64,000 nt of DNA from Inia geoffrensis (taxonomy: Eukaryota; Chordata; Mammalia; Artiodactyla; Iniidae): NCBI GenBank assembly GCA_036417435.1, contig CM070912.1, positions 24,726,055 through 24,790,054 on the forward strand, given 5' to 3'. Both the position numbers and the translations under genes were made by a program. The number at the start of each line of letters is the position of its first letter. The first letter of the stretch is position 1. This document shows, piece by piece, positions 19,851-30,928 of the stretch. Below the pieces are notes generated by a model. It saw nothing but the letters and a program-made list of their open reading frames with translations. It was not told the DNA's origin and did no database searches.

Positions 19851-20460
19851 CACACCAGCCTGAATTGGTTCCTGTTGCTTGAAAACCAGAAACTGGGCTC
19901 TGACATCACCCTACCTGAATTTCCATTCTGCGTCTCCAGCTGGGAAGAGGTGTCTGGCATTGTACCCCTGCTTGGGGTCCCAAGCCTGAGACTCTGGTCT
20001 CTGCGGGCATGGATGATGCCTGGCCTTCCTGTCTGCTCACTTTGAATCCTGCCACCCCATAGAGGAATGAAATGCTTGTGTCAGCAGCTCTGTGACTGAG
20101 ACTTTTCCTTCTAGGCTAAAACATATCTCCTGGCTGTATGAGGTTGGGATGCAGACCCCACTGCAGAAAGGAGGGCTAGGTGGTTAGCCTCACCACATCA
20201 ACTATTTATGGCCTTTGTTAAAAAATAAAAACCAGATCAAACTCACCCACAAAAACTTATGGAACAAGCACAAACCCTTAGAATGCTTCTGAGGAGACAG
20301 CAGTGTCTCCTCGCCTCTCTGTGTTCTATCGCCCTGACTGCTCAGCAAGCATCAGCCTTTGTCAGCTCGTGGGGTGAGAATGGAGTCTCTCCAAGGGAAA
20401 CTTTCCATGAATATCTGGAGCCCATTTTAAGGAAGAAAATAATTTGACAAACATGAGAAG
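19850..20460. other. Unique or very old sequence
   Basis: Nothing firmly recognised. Confidence 0.35.
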
Positions 20461-20462
20461 CA

Positions 20463-20700
20463 ATATAGCCTGATGTTTACACGCTTGGACTCAGGAGCCA
20501 GAGGGATGTTGAAACCTGAAACCTGGTAACACCTCTTACTGGCTATGTGGCCTGATAACATTACTCACCTCTCTGAGCCTCGGTTTTCTCATTCCTGGAG
20601 AATATTAACATCTACCTGGTCTTTTGTTGTCGTTGTTTTTTTTGTTTTTGCTTTTGTGAGGATTAAATAGATTCAATAAAGTTCCTAGTTTAGCATTGAC
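20463..20700 (+). mobile_element. MIR SINE, near full length
   Basis: TATAGCCTGATGTTTACACG, CTTGGACTCAGGAGCCAGAG, CTTACTGGCTATGTGGCC, CACCTCTCTGAGCCTCGG and GAGGATTAAATAGATTC run in plus-strand MIR order. A T-rich expansion (20625-20655) interrupts it. Confidence 0.82.
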
Positions 20701-20819
20701 ACATGTGAACATGTGAAAACATCTTCAATCCTTTCGCCTCTATCGTCACCCCTCTCATCTGATAACCTCATCTTGATTTGGTTACCTGTGGTTGTACTGC
20801 CTCTTCTTCTGTTGTGAGT

Positions 20820-20880
20820 GATGTATCCTACAATGCCTGGCACATGAGAGGTGTTTTGTGAATTCTGAGTGAATAAAGCT
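20820..20880 (+). mobile_element. L2 LINE terminal fragment
   Basis: AATGCCTGGCACATGAGAGG then GAATTCTGAGTGAATAAAG match the last 60 bases of L2. Confidence 0.6.
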
Positions 20881-21503
20881 GTGTTGTTTGGATGGATGTG
20901 TCATCTGTGTTTGATGGACCGTAAGGTGACAAGACTAGATTGATCATCTTGGGCACATAACCTAGAGCCTTATTTCTCTGGCTTCATTCTATCTCCAATG
21001 GCGATAACCCCAGTCTCCACCCGAAGCTCACAGTACCAGCAACCTCACCATTTCTGGGAGTCTCTAGGGGAACGTCTGGACTATTCTCACAAGCCTAGTT
21101 TGCTTGGCCATCCTGTGAAGCCAGCCTTTTTCTCTCTGCTCTGCACTGCCCACTATGGGTGAGGGGGCGAGGACACCATTAGCGCCAAGGGTGATGAGAT
21201 GGCATTGGAACCACACTGCCACTCACTCCAAAAGTCCCTGTCGAAACAAATACTGCTAAGCTCACCAGTGACCATAGGTGCACTCAGTGTCCCCAGAAAT
21301 TTCACTGAAACAATGCTTTTGGTTTTGACCTCCTCTTTTACTGTGCTTTTTAGCATTCAGGCAAGAGCCCCTGGGGTTCAAGACGGACTGGTCTGAATTG
21401 CAAGATATGTGCTGGGTTCTATCTTGTCCTTGCTTCCAGTTCTGGGACTAAGGTCTTGGTAATTAACAGTCAAGGCTTTGGGGGGGTGTGTGCATGTGTG
21501 TCA
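20880..21503. other. Unique sequence
   Basis: No repeat recognised. Small complementary open frames (21153-21396) are shadows of each other without support. Confidence 0.4.
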
Positions 21504-21504
21504 T

Positions 21505-21715
21505 ACAACAGGGGTTTAAATATTGGCTCCACCATATACTAGTTCTGTGACCCTGACTAAGTCACAATCTTTTTAAGTCTGAGTTTTATTATCTGCAAAA
21601 TGGGAGGAATAATTATACTTCCTCACAAGGAAAATTAAGGATTAAATGAAATAATGATTGCACAGCCTGATATACACTAAGGACTAAATAAATGCCATCA
21701 TATTCATTTCATTAG
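21505..21715 (+). mobile_element. MIR SINE
   Basis: TTCTGTGACCCTGACTAAGT, TATTATCTGCAAAATGGGAG, GGATTAAATGAAATAATG and GGACTAAATAAATGCC follow plus-strand MIR. Confidence 0.82.
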
Positions 21716-21956
21716 GTGAATTATTTGCCTAGCGGCTCTACTCTTTCATATGCAAATAATGCCTCTTGGTTGATCTGCCACATCTACCAAATATTTGGAG
21801 ATGAAGGGAATATGAAATGGTGGCAGAGAAGATGGGGAAAGAGACTTTCTAACATCTCAGAGGAATAAAATAGTAACTGTCAGAAACATGATAACACTAT
21901 AAAAACCAGCTAGAGAACCAGCTCTGTGGATTATGAAATGTAGAGCATGGGACAAA

Positions 21957-22210
21957 TGCCGTGTAATTGCTAAAAGCCTGGACTCTGGGACTCAACAAGT
22001 GAGTTTTAACTCCAGTTTTGTCACTTATTAACAGATGTTCTTGGGCAAGTTTCTTCGTCTTGTGTGCTCCAGTTTTCCCATCTTAAATGGGGATGATAGC
22101 ACCTATACCATAGGATTGCTATGGGAATTAAATAAGTTAATTCATGTCAAGCCCTCAGAGCAGTATCTGACACATAATAATTAACTGATAAATATTAACT
22201 ATTAGTATTA
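21957..22210 (+). mobile_element. MIR SINE
   Basis: AAAGCCTGGACTCTGGGACT, CTTGGGCAAGTTTCTTCGTC, AAATGGGGATGATAGCACC, TAGGATTGCTATGGGAATTA and ATCTGACACATAATAATT follow plus-strand MIR. The second MIR within 500 bp in the same orientation. Confidence 0.87.
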
Positions 22211-22490
22211 AACCTACAACTAATTAATTAAGAAAAGAAAATTAAAAAAAAAGAAATCCGTAAGTGCTACTCTGTGGATAGATCTGTTCATACAATGTCC
22301 AAATGATCTATGCTCCTTCAAAGATTTCAGTCAACTAGATGCCCAGATATGCAGAAATTCTAGGATAAACCGCCTAAAACTATTGCTCTCTGTATAAACT
22401 CATGTACAAAGACCTTACATGCTGAGCTGGATTTTTTTGTTGTTGTTCTTGGAATGCACATGTATTTGTTGCAGAGAATTTTCTACTTTA
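22210..22490. other. Unique sequence
   Basis: Nothing recognised. Confidence 0.4.
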
Positions 22491-23245
22491 AAAGGCTTAT
22501 GAAATACACTCACAGACATAGAAAACCAGTTTATGGCTACCAAAGGGGAAAGGGGGTGGAGGGATAAATTAGGAGTTTGGATTAAAATATACACAGTGCT
22601 ATATATAAAATAGATAACCAACAAGGACTTACTGTATAGTACAGGGAAATATACTCAATATCTTGTAATAACCTATAACGGAAAAGAGTCTTAAAAAGAA
22701 TAGATATAGGGACTTCCCTGGTGGCGCAGTGGTTAGGAATCTGCCTGCCAATGCAGGGGACAAAGGTTCGATCCCTGATCCAAGAAGATCCCACATGCCG
22801 CGGAGCAACTAAGGCCAGGCGCCACAGCTACTGAGCCTGTGCTCTAGAACCTGTGAGCCACAACTACGGAGCCTGTGCGTCACAACTACTGAAGCCCACG
22901 CGTCCTAGAGACTGCACATCACAACTACCGAAGCCTGTGTGCTCTAGGGCCCACGTGCCGCAACTAGTGAGCTCGCATGCTGCAACTACTGAAGCCCATG
23001 TGCCTAGAGCCCGTGCTCGGCAACAACAGAAGCCACAGCAATGAGAAGCCCGTGCACCGCAATGCAGAGTAGCCCCTGCTCGCCGCAAGTAGGGAAAGCC
23101 CGCACACAGCAACAAAGACCCAACACAGCCAAAAAAAAAAAAAAAAGATATATATTTATATGTATAACTGAATCACTTTGCTGTACACCTGAAACAAACA
23201 CAACATTGTAAATCAACTATATTTAAATAAAAATTCAAAAAAAGA
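22490..23245 (+). mobile_element. L1 3' UTR tail interrupted by a SINE
   Basis: Left part (22490-22708): GACATAGAAAACCAGTTTATG, GGAGGGATAAATTAGGAG, TATATAAAATAGATAACCAA, TACTGTATAGTACAGGGA. Right part (23146-23245): CTTTGCTGTACACCTGAAAC and CATTGTAAATCAACTATAT. Together they form a plus-strand L1 3' UTR, split by the SINE at 22709-23145. Confidence 0.88.
22709..23145 (+). mobile_element. Long CHR-type SINE (CHR-1-like) with internal tandem modules
   Basis: It begins GGGACTTCCCTGGTGG and carries an exact tRNA-type B box, GGTTCGATCCC, at 22765-22775. After the tRNA-like head the body repeats a module of about 30-60 bp several times (GAGCCTGTG...CTCTAGA..., CACAACTACTGAAGCCC..., CGCAACTAGTGAGC...), giving about 437 bp against about 215 for the other CHR copies. 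TSD AGATATA lies at 22702-22708 and 23146-23152. Confidence 0.92.
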
Positions 23246-23384
23246 AATCTTGGGTTAAAACAAGAATGCAAAAATATAATCAAATAAAATGCTCATAGAA
23301 GTGGAAGATTTGGTAGACTGTCCATGAAACCTTATTGTGCCCACTCCCGAGACCTGGAAGGCTAATTGGCAACAGTGTAATTGG

Positions 23385-24015
23385 CATTTCATGGAATGGT
23401 CAAGGAGGTGAAGAAGGTTCTCAGGGGGTGCTGGGTTGCAAGCCAAAGAAACTGACTCAAATCAGTCTAAGCTTGTTCAAAAGTATTCAAGGGTACCTCC
23501 TACAACACATCCGGGCTCAAGGGTCTAGAGGCAGGAATTGGACATATCAGGGTCTAAGGCTGCTCTGTTCTCTCTCCTCATTCTGGAGCTGCATTCTCCC
23601 TCCTCTCTGCTGCTCTCAACTAATCTGTTTTTTTCTTTTCCCTTGCTGGGCAGAGCAGCCTTCTACGCCTCTCCTGCCCACAACCCAAATGTGGCCACCC
23701 CACTTTTTCTTCATTTTCTCTCAGTTCTAGTCTCCATAAATGACCAGCAAAGACAACAAAGTACAACTCCAAATTCCCAGGGGAGGATCTGATTGGCCCA
23801 TTTTGTGCCCTCTTGTCCAATCATCTATGCTTGGAGTCAAAGTCCCATATCACAAACATGGCTGCAGGAGCTGACCCCTGAGGGGTGGGGTAGATATCAG
23901 GTCGCAGGGTTGTGAGCTGGATATGGGCCCTAAAAGGCATCTTCAATACACAAAGCAGGAAAAGAGGACAAACGCCTGCAGTGATTGACAATGACTTGGG
24001 CTTTGGAAGGACCAC
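23385..24015. mobile_element. Old interspersed repeat, family not assigned
   Basis: GTTGCAAGCCAAAGAAACTG, GAGGATCTGATTGGCCC, CTTGTCCAATCATC and CATGGCTGCAGGAGCTGACC have the style of an old repeat that I cannot name. No gene is visible. The open frame at 23335-23730 is unsupported. Confidence 0.35.
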
Positions 24016-24159
24016 TTGACAAGGATCCATGTCAGAATCTTCTGGGGCAATAAGCTTGCCAGTGGCTAGTTCAGTCAGTACCCCCGTCGCCTGCCTCCTG
24101 GTGTCTAAGACTCAGGAAAGGACCAGGTGGATTTGCAGGTGCACTGTGCCCTGCCCAAC

Positions 24160-24384
24160 CCTCTCTGCACTCCCCAAAGAGCCAGCCTCTTTCCCTGCAC
24201 CACACCCTCCCCCTTGCCTCCAACACTCTGTCCTGTGGCCCCTCCCCCACACGTCCACAAAGCTGGCTCCTCATCCTTCAGGGCTCACCTTAAAGTCACC
24301 CTCCACACCCTTTTTGATCTTCTCCACCGTTATACATATGCTGTAAACTCCCTTCATAGAATAATCATAATCTGAATTAAATGC
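24160..24384 (+). mobile_element. L2 LINE fragment (left of MIR)
   Basis: GCCAGCCTCTTTCCCTGCAC, GGCTCCTCATCCTTCAGGGC and CTCACCTTAAAGTCACCCTC match plus-strand L2. The L2 resumes after the MIR. Confidence 0.65.
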
Positions 24385-24645
24385 TTATGATAATAGTAGC
24401 AAACACTCAGACCATGTTTCCTATGAGTTGGATATTTCCGTAAGAGCTTTGTCCATGTGAATTCAATCCATCAACACATTTAAATCTGTGAAGTAGGAAG
24501 TCCTATTATCCCTCTTTTCACAAGTGAGGAAACTGAGGCACAGAGTTGTCAGGTAACTTGCCCAATATCCTCCGGCAAGCAACTAGCTCCAAAGTCTGAA
24601 ACCTTAACCCCTGCTTCCTCTGGACTACAGTGTTCCACTGTTTAT
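24385..24645 (-). mobile_element. MIR SINE nested in L2
   Basis: TGATAATAGTAGCAAACACT, TATTATCCCTCTTTTCACAA, GTGAGGAAACTGAGGCACAG and AACTTGCCCAATATCC run in minus-strand MIR order over nearly full length. Confidence 0.87.
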
Positions 24646-24649
24646 AGGC

Positions 24650-24785
24650 TGGATTACTTATTCATTATCTGTCTACTCAGTTATACGCTCTGCACAGTCA
24701 AGGGCTGTATTGATTGTGCCCACTCTATCTTTATCACTTATCAGAATGCCGCACACTAAAAATTTATTTGCAAAACGAATAAATG
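24650..24785 (+). mobile_element. L2 LINE 3' end (right of MIR)
   Basis: TTATTCATTATCTGTCTACT, GTCAAGGGCTGTATTGATTG and AAAACGAATAAATGAAGG match the L2 3' terminus. Confidence 0.65.
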
Positions 24786-24789
24786 AAGG

Positions 24790-25186
24790 GACATGGGAAA
24801 GCAAGAATGCGTTAATTCCTTTTAAAAACAAAGACCCAAGATGCGTGTCTGCATGATAACAGGGAATCAGGTAAGATCACTCTTCCAAGACTTTAAGGGG
24901 GTGTATATAGGATTAAACAGCAGGGCCCTTCTAGAAATAGCACCAGGGGAGGACTGAGGGATGAGATTCCTCTCGTATAAAGGCTGTCTTTCTTTCTACT
25001 GCTATCATCTTTATCCTGTGCTCCTATCTCACCCAGCCTCAGATGGCCAATCTGAGCTTAATGGAACTGCTTCCATGCTGTCAGAGGGAGCAGCCGGCAT
25101 TAATAAACGGACAGTTATCCAGCAAAGCAGGGATAGCAGGCACCCCAGGAATATTTGCTGTGGTTCAAGTCTTTGAAAACCATGCA
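24790..25186. other. Unique sequence
   Basis: No repeat or gene recognised. Confidence 0.4.
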
Positions 25187-25230
25187 CGAGGGGCCATCAC
25201 AAGGGGCCAGCACAAGGGGCCAGCACAAGG
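25187..25230 (+). repeat. Short GGGGCCAGCACAA tandem repeat
   Basis: About three units of a 13-base sequence (AAGGGGCCAGCAC), the first one altered to GGGGCCATCAC. Confidence 0.85.
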
Positions 25231-25289
25231 TATCTGCTGCCTCTTCCCCATCATACCTCCCTGCCACAGGAGGATCACACTTCTCTGAC

Positions 25290-25640
25290 ACTTTGGTCTT
25301 GGTCTTGGCCATGGCCATGTGACTTGTTTGAGTCAGCGAAATATGAGCAGAAGTGACACAGGCCTCTTTCCTTCCAAGGAAGTTTTAAGAGCCATTGTGT
25401 GGTTCACGCTGATCTCATTTTGCCTTTGACAGGAGACCAGCAACATCCCAGAGGCTGCTCCAGAGACTAAAGTTTGACCCTGGAATTGAAGACAACTTGA
25501 TGCAGAGTTCGATCTGACCTGCGATGAGAACTGACATGAAACATGAGCAAGAAATAAACCTCTGCTATTCTGAGGCACTGAAATTTAGGGCTCATTTGTT
25601 ACTGCAGCACACCCATGCCTATCCTGATGGATGCACTGTG
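25290..25640 (+). mobile_element. Old LTR-like repeat (possibly MaLR)
   Basis: GGCCATGTGACTTGTTTGAG, GAAATATGAGCAGAAGTGAC, TTTAAGAGCCATTGTGTGG, AGCAAGAAATAAACCTCTGC and ATTTGTTACTGCAGCA follow an old plus-strand LTR with AATAAA near 25551. The class is inferred. Confidence 0.55.
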
Positions 25641-25910
25641 GCAATTGTGGTTATAGTACCATCTCTGGATTCTACATGTTTTTGAACAAAATGCATTTAC
25701 ATGAGCACAACACTGTAGACAGAACAGAATGGCGGAGTGTGATGGGATGGAGAGTATTCCAGCCTGGGCAGGAGAACCACAGTGGCCAGGGCAGCCAGAG
25801 GCAGCATATCAGTAGTTCTGGTGGTGGAGGGTGGGAGGCAGGGGATATTAATGAGCCTGGAGGTAAGTAAGCTAAGTAACTTTTTTTGTTTCCCCAAATC
25901 ACTAACTTTC
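25640..25910. other. Unique sequence
   Basis: No family recognised. Confidence 0.4.
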
Positions 25911-25912
25911 AT

Positions 25913-25964
25913 TGTTATTTCTCACATGGTAAGTACAATGTTATTTCTCACATGGTAGGTATAT
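25913..25964 (+). repeat. 26-bp tandem duplication
   Basis: Copies at 25913-25938 and 25939-25964 share TGTTATTTCTCACATGGTA, then AGTACAA versus GGTATAT. It adjoins AT-rich simple sequence. Confidence 0.9.
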
Positions 25965-26072
25965 GCATAATATATGTGTATATATTTAGTTTTATATAAA
26001 TAAATATAAATATTTATATATAAATAATAAATATAAATATTTAGTTTTATATAAACTATATATATATAGTTT
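25965..26072 (+). repeat. AT-rich simple sequence
   Basis: Degenerate TATATAAATA repeats, including two copies of TTTAGTTTTATATAAA at about 25985 and 26039. Confidence 0.88.
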
Positions 26073-26470
26073 TTCATTGAAAAAGAGCCCAACAGTAGAA
26101 AATGTTTAAAGAATATAAATGGATAAAGAAATTATGGAAATCTCAATCTTACTATGCTCAATTCCCCCCAGGAGATAATCACTGGTATTGCTTGGTACAA
26201 ATCCTTTATCTGTGCATTTACATAAACAGCTATTTTTTTTTCTAGCATAAATGAATGGAATAATACTATATGTATTGTTCTGCAATTTGCTTTTTTATTT
26301 TAACTTAGTATTTCTTGGAGACCTTTTTGTGGCACTCAGTAGAGGTCTAGCTCATTTTTAGAATGGCTTCATATTATTCCATGCTATGGATGAAGTGTAA
26401 TTTACTTAACTTTTCCACTATTAATGGACATTTATATCCATTTGAAGTTTACCTCCTTCTGTGATTCATG
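26073..26470 (-). mobile_element. Old L1 (L1M/L1ME-like) 3' fragment
   Basis: ATGAATGGAATAATACTATA, GTTCTGCAATTTGC, TTCTTGGAGACCTTTTTGTG, CATATTATTCCATGCTATGG and TTAATGGACATTTATATCC match a minus-strand ORF2 3' end of an old L1. Confidence 0.75.
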
Positions 26471-27515
26471 GACTAACAGCTCCACTAATGGCAAGCTTTA
26501 CAACATGGCAGTATAAATAACCACATTTTTCTCTCCCTGAATTTGTAAACGTCTTATCAACAACAGTACAGGGGTGGATGTGTGTGCCTTGGCTGCAGAT
26601 GCCTCGTGCCTGGGCCATGGCAATTCCTCCTGGAGGTGAAGCCTGTTTGCCTGCGCTGTCTTGGGAAAGAGGAAGATGCTCCCAGAAGACCTGCCTTTCT
26701 CGTCTCTGACCCGCCTCTTTCTCTCCCCTTCCAGGCATAGGAAGAGTCCACAGTTCCTAAGAAGATTCCAGATCAAAGCGCTTCCTGTCCTTTGGCCCAA
26801 GAACCATACCCACTTACAAATGAATCATGATTAACTTTACACTTGTGCTTGGGGCATTTCCCTAAACTGTCATGTAAGCCCACTCTTGATGTGTTTAGCT
26901 TTTATTTCTTGCTCTCTCCATTTATCTGTCTCTGTCCACCCTGTTTCTGTCAGTCTCCTTCTTCTCTCCTCCACCAAGATACAGAATTTTATCCTCAGTA
27001 GATCATGAATGTAGCCTTATCAGTTGTCATAAGCAACCTTGCTGGGGGTGAGGAAGCCGAACATGGCAACTCTGGGAAAATGAGACGAGAATTTATTACT
27101 TAGGGTTTTCTCAGTGCCTCACCCCAAACCTCATGCTTTCTAAAAGCACTAGATACTATCTCGTTGATTTTAAGATGCTGTCCGTACCATGCTGACATTT
27201 CTAAAGCCAGCATGTGTTCGATGATAAAAGTCTACTTTTAATACAATATTTTAAAAATAACCAATGGCATTTTATAATTGAAGTAAATTCCTGTAAGAAG
27301 GAATGATTCAGTCGCCCCTGCTGTTAGAAACTGTGTCAAGGATGAGGACACCCAGAAGCCAGCCATGGTTCTCTTTCCTCTAGCCCCCTCCCCACATGCT
27401 CATCATGCCTGAAATATCCACTATTCGAATTCTTTCTTAGGACCCTTAAGGGACCTTGGGCTCCATGGGTGGTCCCCTGGCTTGGCAAACTAAAGCATTA
27501 GCACATCCTGGCTAG
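26470..27515. other. Unique island of about 1 kb
   Basis: No repeat recognised apart from old-looking phrases at 26470-26750. Overlapping minus-strand open frames at 26466-26800 share no splice or domain signal. 27000-27300 is AT-rich. Confidence 0.4.
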
Positions 27516-27745
27516 AGTGATTGGTTCAGGGGCAGGCACATCATCCAAGCTGGGCCACTGAGAATTAGGTCCTCTTGGCTGGTAACAAGCCAATGGGATG
27601 TCGAGGTCCAGAGCTGCAGGGGGCCATCAAAACCTTTGGAGATGAAGCCAACCCAAGAAGTCAGAGTCCAAAGATGAAGAGAGGGAATTCCCAATGCCAT
27701 TGTAGAGCACCTGGATACAGCTATTCCTGAAGCTAGACCATTTAG
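27515..27745 (+). mobile_element. Old LTR-like repeat fragment
   Basis: ATTGGTTCAGGGGCAGGCAC, CCAAGCTGGGCCACTGAG, GATGAAGCCAACCC and TATTCCTGAAGCTAGACC follow an old mammalian LTR-like repeat. The family is not certain. Confidence 0.45.
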
Positions 27746-28028
27746 GTTTAAGCCGGTTGGAGTTGAGCTTCTGCCACATGCAACCAACCCTGACCTGATG
27801 ACTACAGCTGCAAATCTGTGCTGACACGGAACAGGGCTAGAGGATGAAAGAGAAGGAAGGGGAGGGGAAATCTTGGAGTAGGGGCAAGGTGACAGGGGTG
27901 TGGTGAGGCAGGAGAGGGAGAAATCCCAGAGCACTGAAAGGGACAGTGTGGAGATAAGGGAGCCATGAATAAGGATTTCTCGGCATGGCCTCTGAGGCTC
28001 TCCCAGTGGGACCTGTCTCTCTCTTTCC
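27745..28028. other. Unique sequence
   Basis: G/A-rich on the plus strand (27835-27960). The minus-strand open frames are proline-rich by-products. Confidence 0.4.
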
Positions 28029-28029
28029 T

Positions 28030-28257
28030 TGCATTGGACAACTCCATCCCCTTTGCTTCCTGTTCTCTCACATCCTAGGTATCCCTTCCTCAGGGCACAT
28101 GCTTTTTCTTTCTGGACTGTTCATGCCCCATTGTTGGCTAATTTTTCGGTGAGCCTTGAACTCAAAGATCTTCTCCTGGGGGGCCCACCCATACCCATAC
28201 CAGGCGTACCTCTTCTATCTAACACCCTCCCCATTTGAAAACACACATATGCATACT

Positions 28258-28298
<41 letters not shown>

Positions 28299-28440
28299 TT
28301 ATCTGGTTAATGTCCTTCTTTCCCACGAGACTAAGCTCCCCAAGGTGAAATCTCTGTCTTTGCAATCCTACACCCAGTGCCTTGCACATGCCTGGCATTT
28401 TCCCATTATGCTTGGGAAATATCTGCTGAGTGAAGGAATC
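28030..28440 (+). mobile_element. L2 LINE 3' region with (GT)n
   Basis: CCTCAGGGCACATGCTTTTT, CTTTCTGGACTGTTCATGCC, GAGACTAAGCTCCCCAAGG and CCAGTGCCTTGCACATGCC follow plus-strand L2. A (GT)n tract interrupts it. Confidence 0.75.
28262..28297 (+). repeat. (GT)n microsatellite
   Basis: About 18 GT units inside L2. Confidence 0.98.
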
Positions 28441-28484
28441 AGAGTCTCCCTTGGGTTGAAGTCCCCCCAGGGCACACACTGATA

Positions 28485-28705
28485 AAGGTTCAGGGTCTGG
28501 ACTCTGACTCTTGGGTGCCAACCTGACTAATTGTGATCTTGGGAAAGTCACTTACATTTGTTAGGCTCAGTTTCCTCATCCGTAAAATGGGGATAATAGT
28601 GGCACCCACTTCCCAGGGATGCTGCAAGGATTACATGAGCTATTATCAATAAACCATTGAGAACAAGAGCTGACACAGTCAACACAGAATAAAGGTATGC
28701 TAAGC
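28485..28705 (+). mobile_element. MIR SINE
   Basis: GGTCTGGACTCTGACTCTTG, GATCTTGGGAAAGTCACTTA, CAGTTTCCTCATCCGTAAAA, TGGGGATAATAGTGGCACCC and GCTGCAAGGATTACATGAGC: a nearly complete plus-strand MIR. Confidence 0.9.
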
Positions 28706-28929
28706 TTATTCTTACAAGGGTCCCTTTAGCTGTGGCTGACAACAGGGAAAGAATAAATCTTGTGTTGCCAAAGGACATATATCTCCAAGCCCAATTGAAA
28801 TGAGACAAGAATAACTACAGGATCCCAGGAAGCATGAGGAATTGGCTTTGTCTAGGTTTGCAGCCCACGGTGGCCCATGGCTCGATGGACCAGCCATGTT
28901 TAGAAAGATCACCTGGTGTCTAGAGAGTC

Positions 28930-29090
28930 CTCAAATGCAGTACTTCACGCTTTGATGGACTCAAGAACAACCTGACGGATCTTTTGAAAATGCAGATTCT
29001 GATTTAGGGCAGGGCCCGAGATCGTGCATTTCTAACATGATCCCAGGCGATGCTGCCGCTGCGGTTGGCAGACCATGCTTTGAGCAGCCA
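28930..29090 (+). mobile_element. MER5A-like hAT-Charlie element
   Basis: TGCAGATTCTGATTTAGG, GCATTTCTAACATGATCCCA, GGCGATGCTGCCGCTGCGG and AGACCATGCTTTGAG run in MER5A order (non-autonomous DNA transposon). Confidence 0.65.
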
Positions 29091-29588
29091 GGCAGACACA
29101 CAGTGGGAAGCAATTGCCAGCATTCTGAGGAACAGGAATCTGGCTTGCTCTAGCGCCCAGCACTGTTGGAGAGAGTGGGTGATTGAGAAGGAAAGGAGAC
29201 AACCTGAAATGGAAATAAATGCTGTGCACCACAATCTCATTACTGTCTAAAATTAGATTAACATAATTAAAAATTTAAAAGCTGGATTAAAGCACGTCAG
29301 TCTGAAATCTAGTGCTGAATGATGCTGTGGCTCTCTTTGCTTTTTCCTTAAGGGTTTGGGCTAATGGGTATTTCCAAGATTACTGGGTTACATGTTGTTC
29401 TTTGTGATTTTAAATTATCACCAGACACCTCCAACCGGCCTTCTTTTTGAGATGACTTTCCCAGGACATGGCTGCCACGACTCTTGAAAAATGTTCCAGT
29501 GTCCTGAGCCCTCAGCCCCTTCCTCCCACTGACTTCTAGCCTCCTTGGGATGAAAAAGGAGGTTTACTCGCCCTACAATCTGCAGGTA
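29090..29588. other. Unique island
   Basis: 29240-29350 is AT-rich with ATTAGATTAACATAATTAA. No repeat or gene recognised. The paired 66-78-codon frames at 29004-29250 are shadows across strands. Confidence 0.4.
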
Positions 29589-29589
29589 T

Positions 29590-29735
29590 GCACCTGATAC
29601 TTGTCACACCCATCACAGTGATTGGCATAAGTATTATTGAGATTCCCGTTTTAAAAGTAAAGAAATAGAGGTTCAGAGAAGTAAAGTAAGCTGCATGGGG
29701 TCACATAGCTGATTAGTAGAAAAGACGGGATGCTA
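29590..29735 (-). mobile_element. MIR SINE fragment
   Basis: TTATTGAGATTCCCGTTTTA, AAAGAAATAGAGGTTCAGAG and GGTCACATAGCTGATTAGTA follow the minus-strand MIR core. Confidence 0.8.
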
Positions 29736-29739
29736 ACAC

Positions 29740-30566
29740 AATTCTGTTTGTTTGACTTTAAAATATCCATGTTCTTTCCATGGCCTCTCTGAAGAGTAAA
29801 GCATCATGGGACTCCAGTAAAGGTGTGTGTGTCTGGGTGTTTGTGTGCGCATACAATGTATATACACATTGTGTATACGCAGAGGAGGGAGGTACGCAGA
29901 AAGAAAGAGAGGCAGAACGAACATCCAATATAAAAATCTCTGTCTCTCCATTTCTGCTAAAGTTGCCATACTGGAGCCATTACCAGCTGATATAATTTAC
30001 TACATATTTTAATAGAACTGGGCTAAGTGATCTGTTCCCTCACCACAGTCACAAAGCACTTACTAACTTGGGCTCTAATTCCAGTCCTGGAGTCATTAAG
30101 TCTGTTCTCATCCACCCAGAGACTAATATCCCAAGGGTGAGTATTATCTTGGTGACATACTTGATTGCATGGCTTTGAGCCTGGAATGGAGAAGGTTATC
30201 CTTTCCCTCTGCCCAGGGTAGGTGGATGGTGATGGCAAATTGGGGTGGGGACCGTGGAGCTAGGCGAGGGTCGCGGTGGCCATTCTTTCATAGGATGCGT
30301 CCATATCCTTGCCAAGCTTCTCTCCTGAATACTCTGAGACTTGAAGTTTTCCCAAAACATTTTCCTATAAACCAGGTTTCCTTCAGTAAAGTGAGCTATT
30401 TTCAAGAAGTCCTGGGAGAGAACTTTGCCTAAGCTGGATTTAGACTGGAGGGACGCTGATGTAGGGAAGGGCTCCTCATTAAAGAGCTGTTGCTTTGAAC
30501 TGAAGATGACCGTTTTCTCCTATCTATACAAGCCAGAGAGTCACTCTACTATTATTATTCATTTTA
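29740..30566. other. Unique island with a near-palindrome
   Basis: An imperfect inverted repeat at about 29846-29880 (GCGCATACAATGT ... ACATTGTGTATACGC). Otherwise unassigned; no gene signals. Confidence 0.4.
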
Positions 30567-30567
30567 A

Positions 30568-30665
30568 AATAAAATGAGGACCTACTATGTGCCAGCCAGT
30601 CTTCTAGATGCTGAGACCACCACTGTGAACCAGGCTTGGACTCTAGACAGTGAGACATTAAAAAT
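30568..30665 (-). mobile_element. L2 LINE 3' fragment
   Basis: GAGGACCTACTATGTGCCAG, CAGTCTTCTAGATGCTGAGA and CACTGTGAACCAGGCTTGGA match minus-strand L2. Confidence 0.7.
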
Positions 30666-30928
30666 GTAGGAAAATGGTTCAGCCTCTGTGGACAACAGTT
30701 GGGTTCCTTAGCAAGTTGGACGTTCAATTACCATAGGACCCAGCAATTCCACTCCCCAAAGGACTGAAAACAGACACTCAAACAAATGGTACACAAGTCT
30801 CCAAAGCAGCACTGTTCACAATAGCCCATGTGGTAGAAAAACTCAAATGTCCATCAGCAGATGAGTGGATGAACCAAATGTGGTCTATCCACACAATGGA
30901 ATATCACTCAATTATAAAAAGGAATGAA

